NCBI RefSeq assembly: GCF_016714275.1
Contig: NZ_JADJNP010000001.1
Coordinates: forward strand, 1,054,001 to 1,118,000
DNA from: Tessaracoccus sp.
GTDB taxonomy: Bacteria; Actinomycetota; Actinomycetes; Propionibacteriales; Propionibacteriaceae
Reading direction: 5' to 3'
Length of the DNA stretch: 64,000 bases
Position 1 is the stretch's first letter, and each line of letters begins with the position of its first letter. Below the pieces are notes generated by a model. It was not told where the DNA came from, did no database searches, and worked only from the letters and a program-made list of their open reading frames with translations. Made by a program: the position numbers and the translations under genes. Below, piece by piece: positions 35,286-44,148 of the stretch.

Positions 35286-37766
35286 ATGTTACGGATCGAC
35301 AAGCAGGAAATCATCGAGGGCGGCTACACCGTCTGGGGCGACGACACCTACGACGACGTCTACTACTCCATCCCGGAGGTCCCCCGGTTCCGCATCGACG
35401 AGAACGGCGACCCGGCCTTCCGGTTCCTCAAGTACCGGATGCCGATCGACCGGGCCGACGGCAAGCGCGGCGGCGGCTTCGTGTTCTTCGACACGGAGCT
35501 CACCTACTCGCCCGAGACGCTGGCCAAGATCAAGGAGGTGCTCGACGCCAAGGTCCAGGCCCGGGCGGGCAAGCCCGGCTTCCGGCCGTCGGTCCCCGGC
35601 GCGCGGGAGGCGCGGCTCGGCACCATGACGTATACGCGCGGCACGGCGAACCTGCTCCTCAAGGAGGACGGCGGCACGCTCATCCAGGCGGTCCGCGGCG
35701 CGGGCAAGCCGTCACTGTTCGGCCGCAACATCGCCTGCTTCATGGTCGAGTTCACGCCCGAGGGTGCGACGCTTTTCGAGCAGGCGCTGCAGGGCAAGGG
35801 CGGCACGGTGCAGGTCGTCTACGACCTGAACTTCGTCGTGAAACTTCCGGAGATCAACGGCCGTGCCTGGTTCTCGGCGGAGAAGTTCTACTCCTATCAG
35901 CAGACCATCGACGTCGACTGGGAGATGTACGGCGACGACGAGTACGTCGACAAGATCACCGAGCAGTTCGAGGACCACGAGAGCATGGGCATTGAACTGC
36001 ATCTCGACGCCGTGCTCCCGGATCCCGAGGCCGACAGGAAGATGAAGGAGAAGATCCGCTCGATGATGGAGCGGTCGCTCCAGGACGCCGTCCTGCGGAA
36101 GATGATCCCGGACATCGAGTCCGTCGCGAAGGACGCACGCGGCCTCCCCGAGGACATCGAGCACCTCAAGCGCGCGTTCAAGACGACGAAGGTCGCCTCC
36201 TTCGAGATGACGTACCGCGAGAACTCCGCCATCGAATGGAACCTCGCCCCGCAAGGCATGCTGCAGAGCATCACGACCCTCAAGAAGCCCGACGGCAGCG
36301 CCGTCCGATGGGAGGATCACGCCACCGAGGTCGATCTGAACGACCCGTTCTTCCAGACTCTGGAGGTCAGGGTCGGGGTGAACGCCGACTTCAAGAAGCT
36401 GCCTATCCACTCGATCGAGGTCAAGCTCGAGTACAACCAGGGATCGCAGCACAAGATCGAGGAGTACTCGTTCACGTCGCCGGACACCATCGCGACCTTC
36501 CGGACCTACATCGCCGACGGCGTCCGTGAGTACACGTACTCGTACCAGGTCAACTACGTCGGTTCGGCGCAGACCTACACGTCGACGCCCGAGCGGACGA
36601 CCGACACCATGCTGACGGTCAACGTCGACGACATCGGTCTCCTCGACCTCCAGTTCGAGACCGGCGACATCGACTGGACGAAGGTCGGCTCCGCCCAGAT
36701 CCGCGTCGGCTACCGTGACGCGGGGACGAGCAACTTCGAGGAGCAGGTCCAGCTGACCTCCGGCTCGCCGGCGGCCCACGTCCAGCACGTCCTCTACCAG
36801 CCGCGGCGCAGGCCGATCAGCTACCAGGTCGAGTACTTCCTGAGCGACGGCCGCCGGATCAAGGATCCCGAGCGGACCACCGAGCAGCCGATGGTGCTGG
36901 TCAACGACCCACTGGGCCGCACCCGCAAGTTCGAGGTGCGCGGCGTCGGCGACTTCGTGGGTCGCATCGCCCAGATCTTCCTCGACCTCGTGTACGAGGA
37001 CGCGGCGAACAACTACTCCGTCGAGCAGTCGGCGGTGCTGCAGTCGGGCAGCGAGTCGCTGTCGCAGCCGTACGCGGTCGTCGGCGAGGGCGGCGGCATC
37101 GTCCGCTACAGCGGCACGATCCGCTACCACGACGGCACGGTCAAGCCGATCCCGTCGCAGACTGCCGACGGCACCATCATGGTGGGCGACGTCGTCTCCC
37201 AGAAGCTGGACGTGACGGTGGTCGCTGACCTGGTCGACTGGGCGCGCGTCCGGCTCGTGCAGGTCGCCCTCCGCCACGGCCAGCAACCGGGCGGCAAGGC
37301 AAAGGACATGCTGTTCTCCCCGCAGACCCCCGCGCCGCAGCGCTGGGAGCTGCCGCTGGGCGAGGGTGACGCCCCCACCTACGCGTGGAGCGCCACGTAC
37401 TACTTCACCGACGGCACGCAGACCACCGACGGCCCGACGGACGCGACCGCGCCGTCGCTCGTGCTGCAGCCGCGCTACCCGGTGACCCCGATGCCCGGTC
37501 CGGGCACGGAGCACCCGCCGGTGCCGCAACCGACGCCCACTCCTGAGCCGGTGCCCGCACCGCTTCCCCAACCGACGCCCGCGCCCATCGCGGACCCGGT
37601 CCCGCAGCCGACACCCGTGCCGACGCCGACTCCCGACCCGACACCCGTTCCGACGCCTGTTCCGACACCCCAGCCGGCGCCGGTTCCGCCGTCGCCGGGA
37701 ACGACGCCGCCTCCGCCGCCGAGCCCCGGCGCCACCCCGCCGCCCCCGCCGATCCCCGGCGTGTGA
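35286..37766 (+). CDS. Large beta-rich protein, paralog 2, with proline-rich tail
   Basis: 826 aa. Same architecture as the 771-aa paralog: N-terminal domain (VYYSIPEVPRFRIDENGDPA, then GGGFVFFDTELTY), module AVRGAGKPSLFGRNIACFMV, block TEVDLNDPFFQTLEVRVGV, then about five beta repeats (YSYQVNYVG, ISYQVEYFLSDGRR, VRYSGTIRYHDGT, YAWSATYYFTDGT). The last ~75 residues are a Pro-rich tail of PTP/PVP/PPP repeats ending PPPPPIPGV, a flexible or surface-binding extension. AAGGAG precedes the ATG. No secretion signal. Function unknown. Confidence 0.8.
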   Translation: MLRIDKQEIIEGGYTVWGDDTYDDVYYSIPEVPRFRIDENGDPAFRFLKYRMPIDRADGKRGGGFVFFDTELTYSPETLAKIKEVLDAKVQARAGKPGFRPSVPGAREARLGTMTYTRGTANLLLKEDGGTLIQAVRGAGKPSLFGRNIACFMVEFTPEGATLFEQALQGKGGTVQVVYDLNFVVKLPEINGRAWFSAEKFYSYQQTIDVDWEMYGDDEYVDKITEQFEDHESMGIELHLDAVLPDPEADRKMKEKIRSMMERSLQDAVLRKMIPDIESVAKDARGLPEDIEHLKRAFKTTKVASFEMTYRENSAIEWNLAPQGMLQSITTLKKPDGSAVRWEDHATEVDLNDPFFQTLEVRVGVNADFKKLPIHSIEVKLEYNQGSQHKIEEYSFTSPDTIATFRTYIADGVREYTYSYQVNYVGSAQTYTSTPERTTDTMLTVNVDDIGLLDLQFETGDIDWTKVGSAQIRVGYRDAGTSNFEEQVQLTSGSPAAHVQHVLYQPRRRPISYQVEYFLSDGRRIKDPERTTEQPMVLVNDPLGRTRKFEVRGVGDFVGRIAQIFLDLVYEDAANNYSVEQSAVLQSGSESLSQPYAVVGEGGGIVRYSGTIRYHDGTVKPIPSQTADGTIMVGDVVSQKLDVTVVADLVDWARVRLVQVALRHGQQPGGKAKDMLFSPQTPAPQRWELPLGEGDAPTYAWSATYYFTDGTQTTDGPTDATAPSLVLQPRYPVTPMPGPGTEHPPVPQPTPTPEPVPAPLPQPTPAPIADPVPQPTPVPTPTPDPTPVPTPVPTPQPAPVPPSPGTTPPPPPSPGATPPPPPIPGV

Positions 37767-37788
37767 GCCCGACCCGAGCGAGGACATC

Positions 37789-40083
37789 ATGCTGTACCTG
37801 AACCCGCCCTACTACACGATCGACGGCGTCACGCTGATGCCCGATCACGAGGACCCGCTGCAGTACTACTACATGCCCATGTCGCCGCACGTGAGCATCA
37901 TGAAGGAGGGGGACCTCAAGATCCCCAAGATCCAGGTGATCAAGTTCACGGGCAGGCCGACGCCGACGAGCGACATCGTGTCGGGGGGCTTCCTCGACTT
38001 CGACTGCAACATCGGCATCGACAGCGAGCGCCTCGCCGCGATCGGCGACGAACTGCGTGGGCTGGCGGGCCTCCGCGACGCGCCCCGTCTCGCCCCGGTG
38101 CCGCTGATCGGCGGGACCGTGCGGATGATGCTGTTCGGCAAGGAGTCGCCGAAGGAGGAGACCGGCCTGCCCGGCCGCCGCCCCGAGGAGACCCTGCCAG
38201 GGCCGCAGTTCGTGCAGAAGATCGTGCACGCGGCCTCGCCGTCGCTCTACGGCGACAACCAGGCCGCCTTCTCCGTCCGGCTGGACCAGGAGGGCGTCAC
38301 CATCCTTGACCAGGCGATCCGCGACGAGATGCTGCCGATCGGCGTCGTCTACAGCCTCGAGTATGTGGGCCTGCGGCCCGCATACAAGATCAAGGTCGAG
38401 GCCGACTGGGACCGCGTGCAGAAGCACTTCGAGGAGACCGAGTCGGTCAACGTGCCGCTCATCGCGTCGGAGACGATCGAGAAGGTGATCGACGAGCTCG
38501 TCGAGAAGCAGTACATCAAGATCGAGGGCGACCTCCTCGTCGCCGACGAGGACGACACCGGCGGCGCCAGCGGCCGGTACGAGTCGGTCATGGCGCAGGT
38601 CCGCGAGCTGGTGTTCGAGAACTTCTTCCAGCCGAGCCTCGAGCCCATCGAGCGGCAGCACGGCGACGCGATCGACGACTTCGGCCGCGTGATGAGGACC
38701 CTCGCGACGCACGGCATGTCGTCGGTGTGGGAGCGCAAGGAGACCGACATCACGCGGATCGACAGGAAGAAGCTCAACATCGACATGAGCGAGCGCACGT
38801 CCGTGATCCGAGAGATCCACCCCCAGGGCCACCTGCCGGGGATCATCCGGTCCATCGAGTCGCAGGGCCTGCAGTGGGACCGCTTCATCAGCGAGGTGTC
38901 GCTGGAGGACCCGTTCTTCCAGCGCAGGACCGTGCGCGTGATCCCCCGCGCGGATTTCACGACCGACCAGATCGAGGCCATCAACGTGCGCCTCGACTAC
39001 AACGGCTCCGTCAAGAACGTCATCCTCGACAACACCACGCGCGAGCAGAGCGTCGAGTGGCAGAGCACCGTCACCGGCGGCAGGGTGCTCGCGCCGGTCG
39101 ACGTTTCCTACGACGTCCTCTTCTCCTCGGCAGCGACGGGCCGGCCCCGCAGCATCACGGCAGGCCCGGAGTCGATCGACGGCGACGTCATCCAGATCGC
39201 CCCGCGCGATGGCGCCGGCTACGAGCTGCGCTGGATCAGCTTCACCGTCACCGGCTTCCCCTGGGAGCTGTACCCGACGATCGAGGTGCACTGCCGCTAC
39301 GAGGACCCCGATAACGGCATCCGGATCTCGAACCAGTACGGCCTTACCCAGGCCCAGAACTCCGGCGCCTGGCCGGTGTTCGCGCTCGATCCGACGCGGC
39401 GGACGGTCGGCTACCGGCTGATCCTGCACGGAACGGATGGGCGCACCTGGGACAGCGGGGACCTGGAGACCGACGACGACCAGATCAGGATCAGCGACCC
39501 GTTCGGGACCCGCCGGACCGTCGACATCGTCGCCCCGGCCGCCATGTTCGGCACGCAGGTGGACAGGGCGTTCATCGACGTGAGCTACGAGGACCTCGCC
39601 AACAACGTGCGCAAGCGCGAGTCGTTCGAGCTGAGCGCCGCCGACCCGGCAACGAAGCGCTTCGTCGTCGAGCTGGTGGATCCCGCGCGACGCCGCGTCA
39701 CCTACAAGGTCTCGCTGCTGCGCACCGACGGCATCGTGGTCGACATCCCGGAGTCGACGACGGAGCAGGACCGGATCTTCGTGTCGGCGCAGATGCGCGG
39801 GCACCGGACCATCGCGGTCACGACCGACGGCGTCAACCTCGCCGCGAACGGGATCCGGCACGCGACGGTGGAGACGCTCTACGAGCGCCCGACCCTCGGG
39901 CTCCGGTTCGCGGACTCGGTCACGCTCACGACGGACAGCCCGCGGGACACCATCGAGTACGACTACGCCGACGGCGACCCCGCCATCTCCTACCGGGTGA
40001 TCCACACGTTCGACAACGGGCTCACCCGACAGGGCCCCTGGACAACCACGAGCGGCGACGTCATCGTCGCGCGCGTCGACTAG
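37789..40083 (+). CDS. Large beta-rich protein, paralog 3
   Basis: 764 aa. N-terminal domain MLYLNPPYYTIDGVTLMPDH, then DPLQYYYMPMSPHVSIM and GGFLDFDCNIGIDSERLA; module VHAASPSLYGDNQAAFSVRL with PIGVVYSLEYVGLRPAYKIK; helical middle (VIDELVEKQYIKIEGDLLVA); block SEVSLEDPFFQRRTVRV; then beta repeats such as VDRAFIDVSYEDLANNVRKR and RRRVTYKVSLLRTDG. No Pro-rich tail, no signal peptide. The start ATG at 37789 is 22 nt after the previous stop, with GAGCGAGGA upstream. Function unknown; the four-block similarity to its neighbours shows a duplicated family. Confidence 0.8.
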   Translation: MLYLNPPYYTIDGVTLMPDHEDPLQYYYMPMSPHVSIMKEGDLKIPKIQVIKFTGRPTPTSDIVSGGFLDFDCNIGIDSERLAAIGDELRGLAGLRDAPRLAPVPLIGGTVRMMLFGKESPKEETGLPGRRPEETLPGPQFVQKIVHAASPSLYGDNQAAFSVRLDQEGVTILDQAIRDEMLPIGVVYSLEYVGLRPAYKIKVEADWDRVQKHFEETESVNVPLIASETIEKVIDELVEKQYIKIEGDLLVADEDDTGGASGRYESVMAQVRELVFENFFQPSLEPIERQHGDAIDDFGRVMRTLATHGMSSVWERKETDITRIDRKKLNIDMSERTSVIREIHPQGHLPGIIRSIESQGLQWDRFISEVSLEDPFFQRRTVRVIPRADFTTDQIEAINVRLDYNGSVKNVILDNTTREQSVEWQSTVTGGRVLAPVDVSYDVLFSSAATGRPRSITAGPESIDGDVIQIAPRDGAGYELRWISFTVTGFPWELYPTIEVHCRYEDPDNGIRISNQYGLTQAQNSGAWPVFALDPTRRTVGYRLILHGTDGRTWDSGDLETDDDQIRISDPFGTRRTVDIVAPAAMFGTQVDRAFIDVSYEDLANNVRKRESFELSAADPATKRFVVELVDPARRRVTYKVSLLRTDGIVVDIPESTTEQDRIFVSAQMRGHRTIAVTTDGVNLAANGIRHATVETLYERPTLGLRFADSVTLTTDSPRDTIEYDYADGDPAISYRVIHTFDNGLTRQGPWTTTSGDVIVARVD

Positions 40084-40100
40084 CACGAGGAGTAGAGGAC

Positions 40101-41759
40101 ATGCTTCAGCTCGGCACAGGAATGAAGACCGTCGAAGGCGTCACCGTCTTCCCGGACCACGCGGACGAGAACCAGTACTGGTACCTCCCCGCGCACCTCG
40201 AGATCGCCCGGCGGCAGCCGGACAACTGGCCCCAGTTCAGCTTCATCAAGTACAAGCGCGCCGCCACCGCGGGCGGCGTCGAGGGCGGCGGGTTCCTCAT
40301 GTTCACCGTCGCGCTCACCCTCCCGGAGGCGGTCGAGCGTAAGATCCGCGCGGAGATCCCCGCCAACGCGAACCTGACGGCCGTTCCTTTCGACTCCGGC
40401 ACCGTCGAGTGCGTCGCCCTCAACCTGCAGGGCCCCGGCGGCACGACGGCGACCGTCAGCGAGGCGGGCACCTTCATCGCCGTGCAGGAGATCCTCGGCG
40501 CGCGGACGCCATCGCTCTTCGGCGAGAACCACGCGGTGTTCAGCCTCACGCTGAGCGCGGAGGGCGCGACGCTGCTCGAGTCCGCGTTCGCGCAGGGGGC
40601 TGCGCCGATCGGCGTCATCTACACGATGACGTTCACGGCCATGCAGCCCTCGCTCGACGTGAAGATCACCGCCGACTTCGAGCGGATCTATCAGCACTTC
40701 AGCGCGGGGCTGAACGCGAACCTCTACTACGTCGAGGTCGCCATCCAGGCCGGCATCGAGGAACTGGTGCAGACCGGCGCCATCAAGATCGAGGTGACGA
40801 ACTACAGCACGGCCGCGGACAAGCAGGACCAGGAGAAGATGGCCATCGACTTCTTCATGGAACACCTACTCCAGGCCTGGTTCACGCCCACGCTCACCCC
40901 GGGTGCCCTGCAGGGCGGCATGGCCTCTGCGCCCAAGGCCACCGGCACGTCCCTGTTCGGGAAGGATGACGAGAAGAAGAAGACCGACGGCGACACCCCG
41001 GCCCGGCCGGGTGGGGGCGGGAGCGGGGGTGGGGGCGCCCAGCCGCCCGCACCCCCGCCACCACCGCCGCCTGGAGGCGGGGGGAATCCGCCGGCTCCTC
41101 CTGCGCCGCCCGGCGGAGGCGGCGGCAACCCGCCTTCTCCCCCGACGCCGCCAGGAGGGGGCGGAAGGAACCCCGGAGAGCCGGCCGTTCCGTCGATCAA
41201 CCCCGGCGGCACCACTCCCACGCCTCCGGGAACGCGGGAGTACGTCGCCCGCTTCGTGGAGGGCGACACCGGGCGCGAGGTGCCCGGCCTCTACACCGTC
41301 GGCTACCTCGTCGGTGAGGAGTACGTGGACACCTCGCCCGCGGAGTCCACCGCGCGCGTCCGGATGACCCTTCCGGCTAACTGGGCGGGCGGCATCGCGG
41401 CGAACATCAGGGCGCTGCCGGAGCTCGCGATCGCGGACGCGGACGAGATCCGCCGCCACGCGACGACGGGCGAGCAAGTCGTCGCCAGCGGGCAGCGCCC
41501 CGGCGATCTCGGGATCACCTTCGTGGAGTTCCCGAACCCCGGCCCCGGCCCGCTCGCGACGGACTTCCAGATCCCGGTCAGGAAGACCATCGTGTCGGCC
41601 AGCTCGCCCGACGCCCTCGTCGCCGCCATCTTCCCCGGCGGTCAGCTCCTCCAGCGCGGCGTCTACGACTGCCGCCGCGTCACGGGGACCAACACCTACG
41701 AACTCATCGCCCTCGACACCTCGAATGGCTTCATCTCAGCACCAGGAGGCGCATCATGA
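40101..41759 (+). CDS. Paralog 4, N-terminal half, with Gly/Pro-rich linker
   Basis: 552 aa. Residues 1-280 correspond to the N-terminal half of the full-length paralogs: VEGVTVFPDHADENQYWYLP, GGGFLMFTVALTLPEAV, ILGARTPSLFGENHAVFSLT, PIGVIYTMTFTAMQPSLDVK. After a Lys-rich stretch comes a ~90-residue Gly/Pro linker of PPPPPPP and GGGG runs, then a distinct ~160-residue C-terminal domain (EYVARFVEGDTGREVPGLYT onward). The stop overlaps the next gene start (ATGA), and the next gene supplies the missing C-terminal half of the family. ATG follows GAGGAG. Function unknown. Confidence 0.78.
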   Translation: MLQLGTGMKTVEGVTVFPDHADENQYWYLPAHLEIARRQPDNWPQFSFIKYKRAATAGGVEGGGFLMFTVALTLPEAVERKIRAEIPANANLTAVPFDSGTVECVALNLQGPGGTTATVSEAGTFIAVQEILGARTPSLFGENHAVFSLTLSAEGATLLESAFAQGAAPIGVIYTMTFTAMQPSLDVKITADFERIYQHFSAGLNANLYYVEVAIQAGIEELVQTGAIKIEVTNYSTAADKQDQEKMAIDFFMEHLLQAWFTPTLTPGALQGGMASAPKATGTSLFGKDDEKKKTDGDTPARPGGGGSGGGGAQPPAPPPPPPPGGGGNPPAPPAPPGGGGGNPPSPPTPPGGGGRNPGEPAVPSINPGGTTPTPPGTREYVARFVEGDTGREVPGLYTVGYLVGEEYVDTSPAESTARVRMTLPANWAGGIAANIRALPELAIADADEIRRHATTGEQVVASGQRPGDLGITFVEFPNPGPGPLATDFQIPVRKTIVSASSPDALVAAIFPGGQLLQRGVYDCRRVTGTNTYELIALDTSNGFISAPGGAS

Positions 41760-43114
41760 GCCCGAATCCCGGCGACGCACCCGCCCCGCCGACACCTCCG
41801 GCACCGCCCACGCCACCGACACCACCGGCACCGCCCACGCCGCCGGCTCCGCCCGGTGGGACCAACCCGCCAACCCCGCCCGGTGGGTCCAACCCTCCGA
41901 CGCCGCCGGCTCCCCCGACGCAGCCGAACCAGCCCGGTAGTGGTGGCGGGACGAGGCCCGCAGGCAACGGCTCCGGCACTCCGGCCGCCCCTGGCGCCGC
42001 ACCGGCGGTACCCGGCGCCAGCGCCGGCGGCTCCGGCGCGATCCTCACCTTCGCCATGAAGGCGATCAAGCAGGTCGAGCGCAAAACGATGGTGTTCGAG
42101 TACCACCGCAGGCAGGCCGTCACGCGCCAGTACGCGCCGCAGTCGCTGATCGGCATGATGCTCGACGACCTCAAGGGACCCGGGCACTTCATCGAGGTCG
42201 ACCTCGACGACCCGTTCTTCCGTTCCCTCGACGTCGAGGTGTCGTTGACGACGGCGTTCGCGCCGATAGGGCTCCAGTCGGTCGCCGTCGCGCTCGACTA
42301 CGGCGACGCGAGGAACCCGCAGAAGCACCGCCACGCCGACCTCGTCTTCGATGCGACGCGCACCGCCCCGCAGCACTGGATCGTGCCCATCGCGGGCGAC
42401 TACGACCTCGGGTACCGGCCGCGTATCGAGTACCACTTCGACCCGCAGTCCGGTTGGGCGGCGGAACGCAACGAGATCGTCGTCGAGCCGGGCAGGATCG
42501 AGGACCGCACGCTGCAGCTCGACCCGACCGCCTACATCGGACTGCTGCAGGTCGAGGTGCGGCCAGAGCGGCTCGACCCGCTGGAGGTGTCGTCGGTCAC
42601 GGTCGTCCTTGCCCACGCCTCGAGCACCGGGTGGACCACCACCCGCACCTTCGAGGTGCGGCCCGACAGCGAGCCGCAGACGTGGCGCGTGCGGACCGAA
42701 CACGGCGACCAGATCCCGTACACGGTCCAGCGCACCTACCACCTCACCGGCGGCGGGACCATCGTCTTCGAGCCCGTCGATGCGACCGCAACCACCGTCG
42801 CGGTCAGCTCGCCGTTCGCGGACCACCTGACCCGTCGCGTCGACTTCGCGATTCCGCCTGGTCGGTTCGCCTCGGTGATCCTCGACGTCACCTACGACGA
42901 CGGCTCCCACCGCGTGGCGCGCCGCCTCGAACTCGACGGCGCGGGCCTGTCCCCGGCGCGGGTCGAGATCGGCGTCGTCGACCCGACGGTGCGGGAGACG
43001 ACGACACAGGTCACGCTGCTGGGCACAGGCGGGGAGATCGTGCGCGGCGCGCCGTTCACCGGCGACGCCGAGTTCCTGTCCGTCGCCGAGGATGCAACGA
43101 TCAGCGGGGCGTGA
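41756..43114 (+). CDS. Paralog 4, C-terminal half, with proline-rich N-terminus
   Basis: 452 aa. Residues ~5-65 are almost pure Pro/Ala/Thr/Gly repeats (PAPPTPPAPPTPPTPP and GGTNPPTPPGGSNPP). From about 100 the sequence matches the C-terminal half of the full-length paralogs: VERKTMVFEYHRRQAVTRQY, IEVDLDDPFFRSLDVEVSL and beta repeats (RPRIEYHFDPQSG, VQRTYHLTGGGTIVF, VILDVTYDDGSHRVA). It starts in an ATGA overlap with the preceding ORF, so the two are likely made in equal amounts and may associate through their linkers. Function unknown. Confidence 0.78.
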   Translation: MSPNPGDAPAPPTPPAPPTPPTPPAPPTPPAPPGGTNPPTPPGGSNPPTPPAPPTQPNQPGSGGGTRPAGNGSGTPAAPGAAPAVPGASAGGSGAILTFAMKAIKQVERKTMVFEYHRRQAVTRQYAPQSLIGMMLDDLKGPGHFIEVDLDDPFFRSLDVEVSLTTAFAPIGLQSVAVALDYGDARNPQKHRHADLVFDATRTAPQHWIVPIAGDYDLGYRPRIEYHFDPQSGWAAERNEIVVEPGRIEDRTLQLDPTAYIGLLQVEVRPERLDPLEVSSVTVVLAHASSTGWTTTRTFEVRPDSEPQTWRVRTEHGDQIPYTVQRTYHLTGGGTIVFEPVDATATTVAVSSPFADHLTRRVDFAIPPGRFASVILDVTYDDGSHRVARRLELDGAGLSPARVEIGVVDPTVRETTTQVTLLGTGGEIVRGAPFTGDAEFLSVAEDATISGA

Positions 43115-43115
43115 C

Positions 43116-44114
43116 ATGAGCACGGCGATACTGGCTGCGCCTGTGACGGGAGAGGCGCGCATCGCGGCCCTCATCGACCGCGTCGCGCTCGTCCGCCCCG
43201 CGCAGGCCGCGCGCGCACAAGCGGAGCTGGAGATCGCCCTCAGCGCGCTCCGTCGCTCGGTCACGGGCGACCTCGCCTGGGAGTCGAGCTGCCTCACGCC
43301 GTGCCGCTATCCCGTCGAGGTCGCGGTCACGTCCGCCACCGACGAGCTGCGCACCGTCGTCGATGTCCTCGCGCCTGAGGACGATCGACGCACCGCGCTG
43401 CGGGCGGCCGAGGCCGTCGCCTCCGCGTTCGGTTCGCCCGGCCTCGCCGCCGACGTCGCCGACCTCCTGCAGCGTCACCAGCAGGGGTTCGCGCCCCGCT
43501 ACGGCGCCTGGCTCGGCAGCAGGCACACCGCGGAGGCGACCCGGCACAAGCTGTACGTCGAGCTCGATCCCCGAGGCGCGCGCGACGTCGTCGAGGCGCT
43601 CGCGCCTGAGGCGTGGCGGGCGCTGGGCGGCGCGGGCGCGGTGCGCTTCCTGGGGATCGGGCTGGGCGACAGCCCCGCCGTCGAGGTGTACGCGCGACCG
43701 TTCCATACCGACGGCGACCTCCTCAGGGTTCTCGCCGCGAGGGCCGGCCTTGCCGAACTCGCCGACCCCCTCGCCCACGCCACGGTCGGGGACGGCTCCG
43801 GCGAGGGGCGCAACCATGCCGTGAGCGTCGCGGCGGCGGGTGGTCGGATCACCGCCGTCGCGGCGTTCACCTTCGCCCACCAGCGCCTGGGTCGCGACCA
43901 TCGCGTCCGGGACGGCGTGCTCCGGCAGGCGCGCGCGGAGCGGTGGGCCTGCACCGACCTCTACGCCGCGGTCTCTTCCCCGCTCGCCGCGCCGGAGCCG
44001 ATGGTCCGTCCGTTCCACACCGCGCTCTCCGAGGTCGCCGCGACCGGCGCTCCGGGGATCGTCCACCACGTCGGGCTCGCCCCGCCCCCTCTGCCGCGTC
44101 ACTCCGGCCGGTAA
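43116..44114 (+). CDS. Unknown 332-aa protein of the nine-gene cluster
   Basis: 332 aa, soluble, not recognised with confidence. ATG at 43116 sits 1 nt after the preceding stop. Ala/Arg-rich helices alternate with strands; notable segments are LTPCRYPVEVAVTSATDELR, RYGAWLGSRHTAEATRHKLY, VEVYARPFHTDGDLL and a C-terminal PGIVHHVGLAPPPLP. The repeated RHKLYVEL/AVEVYARP strand pattern faintly recalls ABBA-fold aromatic prenyltransferases, but this is a guess that structure prediction would have to confirm. It differs in composition from the beta-rich paralogs and may be an enzyme acting on them or on a small molecule. Confidence 0.65.
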   Translation: MSTAILAAPVTGEARIAALIDRVALVRPAQAARAQAELEIALSALRRSVTGDLAWESSCLTPCRYPVEVAVTSATDELRTVVDVLAPEDDRRTALRAAEAVASAFGSPGLAADVADLLQRHQQGFAPRYGAWLGSRHTAEATRHKLYVELDPRGARDVVEALAPEAWRALGGAGAVRFLGIGLGDSPAVEVYARPFHTDGDLLRVLAARAGLAELADPLAHATVGDGSGEGRNHAVSVAAAGGRITAVAAFTFAHQRLGRDHRVRDGVLRQARAERWACTDLYAAVSSPLAAPEPMVRPFHTALSEVAATGAPGIVHHVGLAPPPLPRHSGR

Positions 44115-44148
44115 CCCATCCCACTCACGAGTTCTAGGAGACACGATC

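Noticed and set aside
37500..37766. Short tandem repeats that could be taken for a CRISPR or DNA repeat array
   Set aside because: They are codon repeats of a Pro-rich protein tail, with irregular units and no spacers. The same holds for 41000-41240 and 41760-41960.
37405..40086. An 893-codon minus-strand open frame
   Set aside because: It lies antisense to the 826- and 764-aa paralogs. Its composition (HRRVRDRD-type runs) reflects codon bias on the other strand; no domain or ribosome binding site.
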